Shown: piece by piece, positions 8,869 to 18,202 of the stretch | Numbering within the stretch: position 1 is the first letter of the stretch | Layout: every line of letters begins with the position of its first letter | Assembly (NCBI RefSeq): GCF_021532615.1 | Contig: NZ_JAKGAQ010000002.1 | Span: 372,001-436,000, forward strand | DNA length: 64,000 bases | Source: Octadecabacter dasysiphoniae | GTDB taxonomy: Bacteria > Pseudomonadota > Alphaproteobacteria > Rhodobacterales > Rhodobacteraceae | Direction of reading: 5' to 3' | Made by a program: the position numbers and the translations under genes | Notes under the pieces: generated by a model | What the model was told of the DNA's origin: nothing | Seen by the model: the letters and a program-made list of their open reading frames with translations, nothing else | Database searches by the model: none

Positions 8869-9770
8869 GATTGCTCCTTTAGGGTGCGAAGGGCGGCTTG
8901 TCGTGTGGCCACAAAAGCGACGAAGGCGGCGAGGATCGGGATGGTCAGCGGCCAGAGCCAGTGCCAGCCCTGAAATCCAAGACCCGTCAGAAACCCACCC
9001 GCTGCATCCGTGCTGGGCAGCAGCAGCACGGCAAGCGTGCCGATGGCCGTGCCCACAGCCGCACCGAGCAAGGCGCGCAGGGTAAAGCGGCGCACAAAGG
9101 CGCGGGCGATGTAAATATCGCGCGCGCCCACCAGCCGCATGACGCGGATCAATTGCGCGTTGGCGGCAAGGGCGGCGTTCGCGGCCAGTGTAATCATGGC
9201 GCCAGTGGCCCCCGCGATCAGCAGGATCGACACGAACCCCAAAAGGCGCAGGCGCGATGCGGCTTCGACCAGTGGTTCGCGCCAGCGGGTGTGATCATCC
9301 AGAACCGCGCCGGGGACTTCGGCCTGAAGACGCGCGCGCAGGCCTGCGGTGTCGTATCCGGTACCGTCTGCGATGACTTCGATCAATTGCGGGATCGGCA
9401 GGGTTTCAACGGGCAGGTCCGGCCCGAACCACGGGGCCAGCAGCGCGCGTTGTTCATCTGCGTCCAGCGCACGGGCGTCGGCAACGCCGGGGGTTGTGCG
9501 CAAAACCTCAAGCGCGGCGAGGGTCTGGGCGTCCATCTGATCGGCGGGCGCGGAAATGCGTAAGGTAGACGTTTGGGCCAATTCTGCCGACCAACGATCC
9601 GCCAAGCGGCCCGTCGCCAGTGACAGAGCCAGCGCAAACACCGCCAGAAACGCCATTGCGCCAGACGTCAGCAGCGTCAGGCGGGCGGTGTATCCGGTGG
9701 GCGGCACGGCGCGATCTGCCTGTGGATCGCCAGACAAAAGCGTGAGCACGCGGGCGATAAAATCCATCAC
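8865..9770 (-). CDS. ftsX: cell division protein FtsX (ABC permease-like)
   Basis: A 301-residue FtsX-family permease. A cytoplasmic tail is followed by a first membrane segment (about 33-52), a large extracytoplasmic loop, and three further segments in the C-terminal half (around LLGFVSILLIAGATGAM, LRALLGAAVGTAIGTLAVL and WPLTIPILAAFVAFVA). With FtsE it forms the complex that relays division signals to cell-wall hydrolases. Its start overlaps the ftsE stop by ATGA. Confidence 0.9.
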   Translation of the reverse strand: MMDFIARVLTLLSGDPQADRAVPPTGYTARLTLLTSGAMAFLAVFALALSLATGRLADRWSAELAQTSTLRISAPADQMDAQTLAALEVLRTTPGVADARALDADEQRALLAPWFGPDLPVETLPIPQLIEVIADGTGYDTAGLRARLQAEVPGAVLDDHTRWREPLVEAASRLRLLGFVSILLIAGATGAMITLAANAALAANAQLIRVMRLVGARDIYIARAFVRRFTLRALLGAAVGTAIGTLAVLLLPSTDAAGGFLTGLGFQGWHWLWPLTIPILAAFVAFVATRQAALRTLKEQS

Positions 9771-10438
9771 AGATCGGCCCCCGCAAGCTGCAAGCGACGA
9801 TCTTTGAGGCGCAGAACACGCGCGCTGACCTGTGCTTTGGCGGCGCGGATCAGGCTGATGTCGTGGGTCGCGATCAACACGGTTTTGCCCATTTTGTTCA
9901 GCTCAACCAAAAGCGCAAGCAACCGCTGCGACATTTCCCAATCGACGTTGCCGGTGGGTTCATCGGCAAGGATCACTTCAGGCGACATAATGACGGCGCG
10001 GGCGAGGGCGGCGCGTTGGCGTTCACCGCCGGACAGCTGCGGCGGAAGCTGGTCGGCCTGTCGCGTCAAGCCGACCCACCCCAACAGATCCACAAGATCG
10101 GCGGCTTGCGTGGTTTGGCCCGCGACGGTCAGCGGCAAAGCGATGTTTTCGGCAACAGACAAATGATCAAGGAATTGACAGTCCTGATGCACGACCCCGA
10201 TGCGCCGCCGCGTATCGGCCACGCTATCACGATCCAGACTGCGGGAATCCTGCCCGAACAGGCGCACCTGCCCGCCCGTCGCGATCAGTTCGCCGTAGCA
10301 CAGTTTCAAAAGAGTGGTTTTGCCCGCGCCCGACGGACCTGTCAGAAAGTGGAAGGACCCGGGCGCAAGTTGCAGGTTCAGCGCAGAGAACAGCTCTGCT
10401 CCGCCGTAACTATAGGCCACATTGTCGAGTTCAATCAC
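9767..10438 (-). CDS. ftsE: cell division ATP-binding protein FtsE
   Basis: A 223-residue ABC ATPase. Walker A is GPSGAGKT (34-41), the signature is LSGGERQRAALARA and Walker B is VILADEPTGNVD, with a switch histidine in ATHD. I chose GTG 10438 because the protein then begins with the usual FtsE N-terminus (IELDNVAYSY) behind GGGGGCAGG; the upstream ATG adds 24 residues unlike any FtsE. First gene of the ftsE-ftsX-plsC operon, divergent from the zinc-ribbon protein gene. Confidence 0.9.
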   Translation of the reverse strand: MIELDNVAYSYGGAELFSALNLQLAPGSFHFLTGPSGAGKTTLLKLCYGELIATGGQVRLFGQDSRSLDRDSVADTRRRIGVVHQDCQFLDHLSVAENIALPLTVAGQTTQAADLVDLLGWVGLTRQADQLPPQLSGGERQRAALARAVIMSPEVILADEPTGNVDWEMSQRLLALLVELNKMGKTVLIATHDISLIRAAKAQVSARVLRLKDRRLQLAGADL

Positions 10439-10603
10439 GCCTGCCCCCGTTCGTTGATTTAGGTTTTGGCGCAAAGCGACGGCACATGCAATCTGCCTGC
10501 GCGACGGCACGCTTGTAAAACCTTTGCGCTTGGTGGACAGGATCGGTAAGATTCACCCAAATAGTTCGGGCAGAATGCCCGATTGAGGCGAGGGAACTAA
10601 GAC

Positions 10604-11458
10604 ATGCGGCTGATTTGCCCGAATTGCGGGGCGCAATATGAAGTTGCTGATGACGTGGTGCCAGAAGCCGGGCGCGACGTTCAATGCTCCAATTGTGGTC
10701 ATACGTGGTTTGAAAAACCCGGTGCATCCGAGGCAGCAGAGCTGGGTACAGAGCCGACCCCGACACCTGATGCAGCGCCCGAGCCCGAGCAGCAGCCTGC
10801 GCCGGAACCTGAACCCGAACCACAGCCTGAACCTGAACCGCAGCCTGAACCCGAACCCACACCAGAGCCTGAACAGCCCGCACCCCGCGCGCGCGAATTG
10901 GACCCTGGCGTCGCGGATATTTTGCGCGAAGAGGCGGAGTACGAACAGGCCGCCCGTCAGGCAGACGAAAACACGATCGAAACGCAGCCTGACCTTGATC
11001 TGTCCCATGATCCCGAACCAAGCGACCCGGACGAGGACCGCCGCAGCCGCGAGGCGCGCGACCGTTTGGCAAAGCTGCGCGGAGAGCCTGAAATTGCCGC
11101 CGCTGTCGGGGCCGCCATTGCGCAAGAACGCGATGCGCCGCGCCGTGAGCTGTTGCCCGATATCGAAGAAATCAATTCATCCCTACGCCCCGACGCCGCG
11201 CAAAGCGATGTTGGCATTGATGAAGACGATCTGCCCAAGCAAAGCAGCGGGTTCCGCCGTGGATTCATCTTGATGGTGATCCTCGCGGTGATCGCGCTGG
11301 CAGCCTATATCTTTGCGCCACAGATCAGCGCGGCTGTGCCACAGCTTGATGCACCGCTGACGTCCTATGTGAATTGGGTCGATGGGCTGCGCATCTGGCT
11401 GGATCAACAACTGCAAGGGCTGATCGCATCGGGCACACCGGACGCTGGCGAAGGCTAA
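10604..11458 (+). CDS. zinc-ribbon (MJ0042-type) single-pass membrane protein
   Basis: A 284-residue protein. The N-terminal zinc ribbon has CxxC pairs C5/C8 (CPNCG) and C28/C31 (CSNCG). It is followed by a Pro-Glu repeat tract (about 50-95, PEPEPQ units), an acidic linker, and one membrane segment (about 220-238) near the C-terminus, with a short tail outside. The family (zinc_ribbon_5, TIGR02098) is common in Alphaproteobacteria without a settled role. The gene faces ftsE across 165 bases, and its stop overlaps that of the DUF4175 gene in CTAA. Confidence 0.8.
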   Translation: MRLICPNCGAQYEVADDVVPEAGRDVQCSNCGHTWFEKPGASEAAELGTEPTPTPDAAPEPEQQPAPEPEPEPQPEPEPQPEPEPTPEPEQPAPRARELDPGVADILREEAEYEQAARQADENTIETQPDLDLSHDPEPSDPDEDRRSREARDRLAKLRGEPEIAAAVGAAIAQERDAPRRELLPDIEEINSSLRPDAAQSDVGIDEDDLPKQSSGFRRGFILMVILAVIALAAYIFAPQISAAVPQLDAPLTSYVNWVDGLRIWLDQQLQGLIASGTPDAGEG

Positions 11459-14097
11459 AACCGGTCGAGCAAGCGGCGCAGGTAATCCAGTTCGATCTGC
11501 GGGCGTTCCTGATCCGCTGAGCGATTGCGCAATTCCTGCAGCAGTTCTTCGGCGCGGCGGTTGATTTCATCCTGAAGCATGGATTCTTCGGTGCCGAACT
11601 GGCCGTTGTTGCCGATTTCGCGGCCCAATGGATCACGGCGTTCGGGTTCGGGGCGGCCTTCGGCATTGCCAGTCTGGGTGCCTTGGCCTTCTTCGAGGTC
11701 GTCCATCTGGTTTTCCGCCAAAGCCTGCCCAAGATTGCGCAGACCTTCGCGCAGGGCATCCATGGCTTCGGCTTGGCGATCAATCGCCTCGGCGAGGTCA
11801 CCTTCGCGCAATGCGTCTTCGGCGCCGTCCATCGCGCCTTCGGCACTTTCCAAGGACTGTTCAGCGCTTTCGGCCGCATCGCCGGACAAACCGGGCAGGC
11901 CGTTGCGCAATTGGTTCAACCCGTCGCGCAGGGCTTGTTGGCGCTCCGCGAGGCTTTGGGGGCTGCCGCCACCTTCGCCGCCCTGCCCGTTGTCGTCTGT
12001 CAGGCCGCCCTGTGTGTTGTCACCTTGACCTTGGCCCTGACCTTGTTGTTGGCCCGGTTGCTGGCCGCCTTGGCCATCTTGCCCGTCTTGACCTTGCTGA
12101 CCCGGTTGATCGCCTTGGCCTTGTTGCTGCCCCGGCTGTTGGCCGCTTTGATCGCCGGGCTGCTGGCCTTGTTGCTGACCTTGTTCCTGGCCCTGATTGA
12201 ACTGTTCCTGAAGGTCACGGAACGCCTCATCCGTGAGGTTTTGTTGTTCGCGCAGGGTTTCGGCGAGGTCTTCCATGGATTGCTGACCGGGCATAGGGGG
12301 GCCATCGCCGCCATCCCCACCTTCAGTCATTTGCAGGTTTTCCATCAATTCGTTGAGCTGTTCCATCAGCTCCATTGCTTCGGCCATGCGGCCTTCTTCC
12401 ATCAGTTCCTGAATGCGGTCCATCAGGGCCTGTATTTCGTCCTGCGTGATGGTTTCGCCGCTTTGCTGCTCGTCGGGTTGATCGGTGCCGTCGTTGTCGG
12501 ACGGTTCCATCTCATTGGCGAGTTGCTGCATATAGTCGTTCATCGCTTCGCGCAGTTCTTGCATCAGTTCGGCGATTTCTTCGTCGGACGCACCGTTGCG
12601 CATTGCTTCCTCAAGCCGTTCTTGCGCGCGTTCCAGGCGGGCACGGGCATCCGCAAGGGACCCTTCTTCAAGCTGCACGGCGAGTTCCCACAGGGCGTCT
12701 ACGATTTCTGATTGCACGTCATCCGATAGGCCGGATGTTTCCATTGCCTCAATGCGGCGGATGATGGCGCGCAGGCGCAGGTAGGTCGTTTCATCGGGGA
12801 ACACTTCGTCGGGGCGGTTGGACACGGCACGCAGCACTTGGGCAACGCGGGGCGCATTGGCCTTGGACCACAAGATATCGCGGCGCTGTTCGATCACGGC
12901 GCGCGCAATGGGCTGAAAGAACCGCCGCCCCGGGAGGGTCAGGTGTTCGACGTCGCTGGTGCCGATCTGGCCGACGCCATCTTCGACCTGCAAGGTCATT
13001 GTAACGGGCAGGTTTGCCCACGGGTGTTCGCTGAAATCATCAATCAGCAGTTCTTCAAAATCAGCGCGGTCACCGGAAAACGGCATCGGCAAATCGATGA
13101 CAACGGGGTCGCGCGGGTCAGGATCGATGATCAGCCCGTAGCGGCGGTTCAGCGCGGTAAGGTCGAGTTCGATTGTCGCGGTGCCCGCAATAACGGCGTA
13201 GTCATCCATGGCCGAAAACGGCTGGGACATTTCGCCCTGCGCGTCTGCTTCGATCGGGCCGGTGAATTCGACGGTGGGTGGTTCATCGGCGAGCAACAGG
13301 ATTTGCCACGATGTGCCGCCCTCGCCCTCAATGGACAACGTGCCAGCCTGCGTAACCTCGAACCCTTGTTGTTGATCGGTCGCGGCACCAAGGTCCGTCG
13401 TGCGGCCCGACACGGTTTCACTGACCGACAAATCGCCGACTTCGCCATAAAGGCGCAGCGTTATGAACGACCCTTGCGGGACTTGCACGCGGTTGGCGAC
13501 AATATCGGCAAGGTAAAGCGTGGGCTTTCCGGTGTAGGCGGGCGGTTCGATCCAGCCTTCCCACACGGGGCCAGTGGCCAGTATTTCGGTGCCTGTGCCC
13601 GATTGCGTAACAGACCCGATGCGCGAGATTGACCCGACCAACAGCGCCACAACCATGCACAGCACAGCCATGTAGCGCAAACCGTAGGGATCTTTCGAGG
13701 ACACGCGCAGATCGGGTTCAACCGCCCGCGCCAGCCGTGTTTTTTCCTGCATCCGAACGAGGTGTGCGGCCCACACGGCCTCAGAGGCGGCATCACCTGC
13801 GCCGATGGCTTGCACGTCATTCAGCGCGGCGATGGGGCGACCGGGAAGGCGCGCATCAACGCGGGCAACGGCCTCGCCCTCGCTTGGCCAGTTCAGACGG
13901 CGGATTCCGTGATAGAATGTCCACAACAGCGCCAGAATTGCGATGACACCGTAGGTCCAGACCACTTCGAGGGGCAGAAAATCCTGCCAGCCAAGGATCA
14001 GCGGGGCCAATACGAAAAACAACACTGTCCAGAAGGGCCAGAACGCCTGGGTCACACGTTCTGCGATCAGCCCCAAGCGGGTCAGCAAAACGGGCAT
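11455..14097 (-). CDS. TIGR02302/DUF4175 membrane protein
   Basis: An 880-residue protein. Two membrane segments lie in the first 70 residues and a third around 150-170, then a periplasmic domain, then a long helical region rich in Glu and Arg. The C-terminal part holds an extreme Gln/Gly tract (QGQ, QQPGQ units; coded by about 12000-12200) before a charged end. TIGR02302 proteins are conserved in Alphaproteobacteria but uncharacterised. I prefer ATG 14097; the frame also has TTG 14103. It lies 67 bases after lysA, probably at the end of the argH-lysA operon. Confidence 0.82.
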   Translation of the reverse strand: MPVLLTRLGLIAERVTQAFWPFWTVLFFVLAPLILGWQDFLPLEVVWTYGVIAILALLWTFYHGIRRLNWPSEGEAVARVDARLPGRPIAALNDVQAIGAGDAASEAVWAAHLVRMQEKTRLARAVEPDLRVSSKDPYGLRYMAVLCMVVALLVGSISRIGSVTQSGTGTEILATGPVWEGWIEPPAYTGKPTLYLADIVANRVQVPQGSFITLRLYGEVGDLSVSETVSGRTTDLGAATDQQQGFEVTQAGTLSIEGEGGTSWQILLLADEPPTVEFTGPIEADAQGEMSQPFSAMDDYAVIAGTATIELDLTALNRRYGLIIDPDPRDPVVIDLPMPFSGDRADFEELLIDDFSEHPWANLPVTMTLQVEDGVGQIGTSDVEHLTLPGRRFFQPIARAVIEQRRDILWSKANAPRVAQVLRAVSNRPDEVFPDETTYLRLRAIIRRIEAMETSGLSDDVQSEIVDALWELAVQLEEGSLADARARLERAQERLEEAMRNGASDEEIAELMQELREAMNDYMQQLANEMEPSDNDGTDQPDEQQSGETITQDEIQALMDRIQELMEEGRMAEAMELMEQLNELMENLQMTEGGDGGDGPPMPGQQSMEDLAETLREQQNLTDEAFRDLQEQFNQGQEQGQQQGQQPGDQSGQQPGQQQGQGDQPGQQGQDGQDGQGGQQPGQQQGQGQGQGDNTQGGLTDDNGQGGEGGGSPQSLAERQQALRDGLNQLRNGLPGLSGDAAESAEQSLESAEGAMDGAEDALREGDLAEAIDRQAEAMDALREGLRNLGQALAENQMDDLEEGQGTQTGNAEGRPEPERRDPLGREIGNNGQFGTEESMLQDEINRRAEELLQELRNRSADQERPQIELDYLRRLLDRF

Positions 14098-14170
14098 TTT
14101 CAAATGCCGTGGCGTTGGACCGAGTGGGGTCAGTGGGCGTCTCCTGATCAGGATGGCTGGTGTTATGGTG

Positions 14171-15436
14171 TCATAGCCACTCTGGTATGGTATCTCGATT
14201 GATCATCTCGTCAAAGGTCGGGCGTCGGCGGATAACCGCAAATTGATCCCCATGCACCAGAACCTCGGGGATGAGGGGGCGGGAATTGTATTCGCTGGAC
14301 ATCACGGCACCGTAAGCCCCGGCTGAGCGGAACGCGACGAGTTCACCCGCCTTGAGCGTCGGCATATTTCGGCCCTTGGCGAAAGTATCGCCAGATTCGC
14401 AAACCGGGCCGACGATGTCATATTCTGTTTGGTCTTCGCCCGGCGCGGGTTCTTGCACGGGAATGATATCGTGATGTGCTTCGTACATGGCGGGGCGGAT
14501 CAGATCGTTCATCGCGGCATCAAGGATCAGGAATTTACGCCCCTCGCCTTCTTTGACGTAGATGACATCGGCGACAAGGATACCTGCATTGCCTGAAATC
14601 AGGCGGCCCGGTTCGATCTCAATCTCGCAGCCCAGATGGCCGACTTCTTCTTTGATCAGCGCGCCGTATTCCAGCGGTAGCGGTGGTGCGTTGTTGTCGC
14701 GCGCATAAGGAATGCCGAGGCCGCCGCCCAGATCAAGGCGGGTGATTTCATGGCCGTCCGCGCGCAGGGTTTCCGTCAGTTCGGCGACCTTGCGGTAAGC
14801 GAGGCGGAAAGGTTCAAGTTCGGTCAGCTGGCTGCCGATGTGAACGTCGATGCCGATCACCTTAAGCCCGGGGAGCTTGGCCGCCGTTGCATAAACCTCG
14901 CGCGCGCGGCTGATCGGAATGCCGAATTTGTCTTCTTTTTTGCCGGTGGAGATTTTGGCGTGGGTCTTGGCGTCCACGTCAGGGTTCACGCGCACGGTGA
15001 TTGGCGCGACCATGCCAAGGGACACGGCGACGTCCGACAGCACCTGCATTTCGGGTTCGGATTCAACATTGAACTGGCGAATGCCGCCTTCCAGCGCGAT
15101 GCGCATTTCATCGCGCGTTTTGCCGATGCCGGAAAACACGATTTTGTCGCCGGACACACCAGCGGCCTTGGCGCGCAGGTATTCGCCACCCGACACCACA
15201 TCCATACCCGCGCCTGCATCACCAAGAAGTTTCAGCACAGCTATGTTGGAGCAGGATTTCATCGCAAAACACACGAGGTGATCCGTGCCCGCAAGTGCAT
15301 CATCAAACAGTTTGAAATGGCGCAGCAGCGTGGCCGACGAATAGGCGTAAAACGGGGTGCCGACGGCGGCTGCGATGTCTGTAACAGCGACGTCTTCGGC
15401 CATCAGCTGACCGTCGCGATAAAGAAAATGGTCCAT
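14171..15436 (-). CDS. lysA: diaminopimelate decarboxylase
   Basis: A 421-residue fold-type III PLP enzyme. The PLP lysine is K60 in CFAMKSCSN and the substrate-side cysteine sits in GPVCESGD; the GGGLGI loop and EPGR phosphate-binding site are present. It makes L-lysine from meso-diaminopimelate, drawing on the peptidoglycan precursor pool. Its start overlaps the stop of the DUF2834 gene (TAATG), so it is translated as part of argH-lipoprotein-DUF2834-lysA. Confidence 0.95.
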   Translation of the reverse strand: MDHFLYRDGQLMAEDVAVTDIAAAVGTPFYAYSSATLLRHFKLFDDALAGTDHLVCFAMKSCSNIAVLKLLGDAGAGMDVVSGGEYLRAKAAGVSGDKIVFSGIGKTRDEMRIALEGGIRQFNVESEPEMQVLSDVAVSLGMVAPITVRVNPDVDAKTHAKISTGKKEDKFGIPISRAREVYATAAKLPGLKVIGIDVHIGSQLTELEPFRLAYRKVAELTETLRADGHEITRLDLGGGLGIPYARDNNAPPLPLEYGALIKEEVGHLGCEIEIEPGRLISGNAGILVADVIYVKEGEGRKFLILDAAMNDLIRPAMYEAHHDIIPVQEPAPGEDQTEYDIVGPVCESGDTFAKGRNMPTLKAGELVAFRSAGAYGAVMSSEYNSRPLIPEVLVHGDQFAVIRRRPTFDEMINRDTIPEWL

Positions 15437-15744
15437 TAGGCGGATTTACTCATGCGGATGAAAATATAAAGAGGAAGGCCACAGCTGACGCCAATGCAGA
15501 ACGTCGCCAGAATAGCGATAAGGCGGATGAACTGGCGGGTTTGTGCAGTTTCATAAATCACCCAGACGGTCAGCGCGATGGCCGCAATCGTAAGGTCCCA
15601 GACAAGGCCGGACGCGGCGGCATTCACGTGCCACGCGTCGACCATCGCCATGATGTCCCACGTGTTTTGCTGGAACCACTGGATGAAATAATACATCGGG
15701 TGGATCGCGCCCCACAGGGCGAGTGCGGCAAACAACCAGCGCAT
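15436..15744 (-). CDS. DUF2834-like small membrane protein
   Basis: A 102-residue protein with about three hydrophobic segments (LFAALALWGAIHPMYYFIQWF; LVWDLTIAAIALTVWVIYE; FIRLIAILATFCIGVSCGLPLYIFI). The spacing and the WDL...W pattern resemble DUF2834. The role is unknown. It lies one base from the lipoprotein gene upstream and overlaps the lysA start downstream. Confidence 0.65.
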   Translation of the reverse strand: MRWLFAALALWGAIHPMYYFIQWFQQNTWDIMAMVDAWHVNAAASGLVWDLTIAAIALTVWVIYETAQTRQFIRLIAILATFCIGVSCGLPLYIFIRMSKSA

Positions 15745-15745
15745 C

Positions 15746-15922
15746 TTACAGGCTCAGCCCGACAGAGAACGTGCCGTTGGTCGCGCCGACATTCGCCGAT
15801 GTATTGACCCCGTTGGTGCCCGCGCTGACACCAACATTTCCGGTTGGGCGAAAGGGCGGATCATTGGCACCGCAGGCCGCCACAAAGGCCAGCGCAGTGA
15901 GGGCGAAAATTTTGATCGTCAT
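15746..15922 (-). CDS. small lipoprotein (58 aa)
   Basis: A short gene between argH and the DUF2834 gene. It encodes 58 residues starting [18 protein letters not shown], with a lipobox (VAAC) and lipidation cysteine at residue 17. The mature part is about 40 residues, rich in Gly, Asn, Thr and Val ([17 protein letters not shown]). Its ATG overlaps the argH stop (ATGA) and its stop lies one base before the next gene, so it is held in a compact operon. Small lipoproteins beside argH/lysA recur in roseobacters; the function is unknown. Confidence 0.75.
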   Translation of the reverse strand: MTIKIFALTALAFVAACGANDPPFRPTGNVGVSAGTNGVNTSANVGATNGTFSVGLSL

Positions 15923-17313
15923 GACAATTCATCCTTCCAGCGGGCGATTTGGGCGCGAACGTTGACGGGTGCGGTGCCCCCATAAGATGTGCGGCTGGCG
16001 ACGGAATTGTCCACGCCCAACACGTCAAAAACTGCATCGGTGATGTCTGCGTGGACTGATTGCATGTCTGACAGCGTCAATTCCGGCAGATCGCAGCCTT
16101 TTTCTTCGGCCATGGCGACGAGCGATCCAGTAATATGGTGCGCATCACGAAACGGCAGGCCCAATTCGCGCACCAACCAGTCGGCGAGGTCCGTGGCAGT
16201 GGAAAAGCCCATGGCGGCGGCGATGCGCAGATCGTCTGGGCGCGCTTTCATATCGGCGACCATGCCTGTCATCGCGGCGAGGCCGAGCATGAGGGAATCC
16301 GCTGCATCAAACGTCTGTTCTTTGTCTTCCTGCATGTCCTTGGAATAGGTCAGCGGCAGGCCCTTCATAATCGTCATCAGCGCGACATTGGCCCCGAAGA
16401 TGCGGCCAATTTTGGCGCGCAGAAGTTCAGCCGCGTCAGGATTGCGTTTTTGCGGCATAATGCTTGATCCGGTGGACCAACGATCCGACATAGCGACAAA
16501 GCGGAATTGCGCGGACGACCAGATAACCAGCTCTTCGGCCAAACGGGACAGGTGCATCGCGCAAATCGACGCCGCGCCAAGGAATTCGAGCGCGAAGTCG
16601 CGTGCAGCGACGGCATCAAGCGAATTGGCCATGGGGCGATCGAAGCCCAGCGCGTCTGCAGTCATTTGACGATCAAGCGGGAAGGACGTGCCTGCCAGCG
16701 CTGCTGCGCCAAGGGGGGATTCATTCATCCGTTTGCGCGCATCGGCGAAACGAGCGCGATCACGCGCGAACATTTCGACGTAGGCCATCATGTGGTGGCC
16801 CCATGTAACCGGCTGGGCGACCTGAAGATGCGTAAAGCCGGGCATGACCCAATCAGCGCCATCTTCGGCTTGGCCAATCAAGGCCTCCATCAATGCCTTT
16901 AGGGCACTATCAGCAGCGTCGCATTGATCGCGCACCCACAGGCGGAAATCGACCGCGACCTGATCATTGCGGGATCGGCCTGTGTGCAAACGCCCTGCGG
17001 GTTCGCCAACGATTTCTTTCAGGCGCGCCTCGACGTTCATGTGAATGTCTTCGAGTTCGACACGGTAGGGGAATGTTCCGCCTTCGATTTCTGACAACAC
17101 CGTGAGGAGGCCTTCACGGATGGCCTCTGCATCGGTATCGCTGATGATACCTTGTGCGGCCAACATGGCTGCATGCGCGCGGGAGCCATCAATGTCTTGT
17201 TTCGCCAAACGACGGTCAAATCCGATGGACGCGTTGATCGCTTCCATGATCGCATCCGGACCCGCGGCAAAACGACCGCCCCACATTGCATTCGAGGATG
17301 ATTTATCAGACAT
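15919..17313 (-). CDS. argH: argininosuccinate lyase
   Basis: A 464-residue fumarase/aspartase-superfamily enzyme with the signature [12 protein letters not shown] carrying the flexible catalytic serine loop, and [10 protein letters not shown] and the TSFPLDR block in place. It splits argininosuccinate into arginine and fumarate. ATG 17313 gives the normal N-terminus (SNAMWGGRF); the upstream in-frame ATG adds 14 unlikely residues. Divergent from tlpA with 30 bases between the starts, and first gene of an operon through lysA. Confidence 0.96.
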   Translation of the reverse strand: MSDKSSSNAMWGGRFAAGPDAIMEAINASIGFDRRLAKQDIDGSRAHAAMLAAQGIISDTDAEAIREGLLTVLSEIEGGTFPYRVELEDIHMNVEARLKEIVGEPAGRLHTGRSRNDQVAVDFRLWVRDQCDAADSALKALMEALIGQAEDGADWVMPGFTHLQVAQPVTWGHHMMAYVEMFARDRARFADARKRMNESPLGAAALAGTSFPLDRQMTADALGFDRPMANSLDAVAARDFALEFLGAASICAMHLSRLAEELVIWSSAQFRFVAMSDRWSTGSSIMPQKRNPDAAELLRAKIGRIFGANVALMTIMKGLPLTYSKDMQEDKEQTFDAADSLMLGLAAMTGMVADMKARPDDLRIAAAMGFSTATDLADWLVRELGLPFRDAHHITGSLVAMAEEKGCDLPELTLSDMQSVHADITDAVFDVLGVDNSVASRTSYGGTAPVNVRAQIARWKDELS

Positions 17314-17343
17314 GAAAAGCGTCCCTAGCCCAAGGTTTAACAG

Positions 17344-17928
17344 ATGAAGAAACAACTGATTTTCGCAGTCGCCGCCGTCGTTGGTGTTGCTGGTGGGCTA
17401 TACTTGGCATCCGGCAGCGGGGAAACCCCCACGGTGCCCGAGATTGATTTCACAGCCGTTGAAGAGATGCGGCAGGGTGACATGCTAAAGCTGCGGCTTG
17501 GTGCGGATCGCGGATCAGATGTGGTGTTCACCCATGAGGACGGATCGGACCTGACGTTGGACGCCTATCAGGGCAAGTATGTGCTGGTGAATTTCTGGGC
17601 CACATGGTGCGCGCCATGCCGCAAAGAAATGCCGCATCTTTCGCAGTTGCAAGATGAGTTGGGTGGCGCCGAGTTCGAAGTCGTAACGATTGCGACAGGT
17701 GTGAATCAGCGCCCCGCAATGGAGCGGTTCTTGGCTGAAATCGACGTTGATAACCTGCCCCTGCACACCGATGCCAATTCTGCGTTGGCGCGGGATATGG
17801 GCGTTGTCGGTTTGCCTGTGACGTTGGTCCTGAACCCCGAGGGGTTCGAAATTGCGCGCCTGATTGGCGATGCAGATTGGGCGAGCGACACCGCAAAGGC
17901 GATATTAGCGGCGTTGATGGCGATGTGA
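17344..17928 (+). CDS. tlpA: TlpA-family membrane-anchored thioredoxin
   Basis: A 194-residue protein. An N-terminal membrane anchor (about 4-22) is followed by a thioredoxin-fold domain with WCAPC (C89, C92) and the conserved cis-proline in GLPVTLV. It acts in the periplasm as a thiol-disulfide reductant, in this family typically for cytochrome c or cytochrome oxidase maturation. The tight divergent pairing with argH is conserved in Rhodobacterales. Confidence 0.9.
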   Translation: MKKQLIFAVAAVVGVAGGLYLASGSGETPTVPEIDFTAVEEMRQGDMLKLRLGADRGSDVVFTHEDGSDLTLDAYQGKYVLVNFWATWCAPCRKEMPHLSQLQDELGGAEFEVVTIATGVNQRPAMERFLAEIDVDNLPLHTDANSALARDMGVVGLPVTLVLNPEGFEIARLIGDADWASDTAKAILAALMAM

Positions 17929-18202
17929 CGCATTTGCTTATCGACCATGTGCACTGCCCCGTTTCAGGGACAATCCGCGAGGTAGAACGATGCGCAGGTT
18001 GTTCGAACATAGTGTGATCAAAACTTGCATTGCTATACTGGAATACTAGTCAGCATTTCTTGACATAGCCTAAAGTGGGACGTAGTCAGATTACGTAATT
18101 TGTCGGCGACACCATTTTCGTGGGCGGTGATTTTGCACTGCTTTGATAGGGCGTTCTGTTCCGCCTAGATCTGTTGGCCGACCCTTGGTTGGAGGCTTTG
18201 AC
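17929..18202. promoter_or_regulatory. intergenic region before the uronate island (274 bp)
   Basis: No open frame with a usable start was found. The region marks the left edge of the alginate/uronate island. It contains operator copy A (18033-18050) and, just downstream, a TTGACA (18060-18065) that could be the -35 box of the manD promoter, though no good -10 box is seen at the usual spacing. Confidence 0.45.
18033..18050 (-). promoter_or_regulatory. operator copy A of the island (upstream of manD)
   Basis: Read on the minus strand this is ACTAGTATTCCAGTATAG. Its core ACTAGTATTCCAG matches the copies at 23649, 23669, 34690 and 37383. It lies 153 bases before manD, directly upstream of a TTGACA. 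Candidate binding site for the island's GntR regulators. Confidence 0.55.

Noticed and set aside
10781..10873. A short tandem repeat that could be taken for a DNA repeat array
   Set aside because: It codes the in-frame Pro-Glu tract of the zinc-ribbon protein; units are not exact and there are no spacers, so it is not a CRISPR or satellite.
12000..12200. A repetitive stretch with many CTTGTTG/CCTTGG units
   Set aside because: It is the coding sequence of the Gln/Gly tract in the DUF4175 protein.
11683..12711. A 342-codon plus-strand, Leu-rich frame opposite the DUF4175 gene
   Set aside because: Its hydrophobic look comes from reading the Gln/Gly and Glu-rich tract of the real gene backwards, so it is not a membrane protein.
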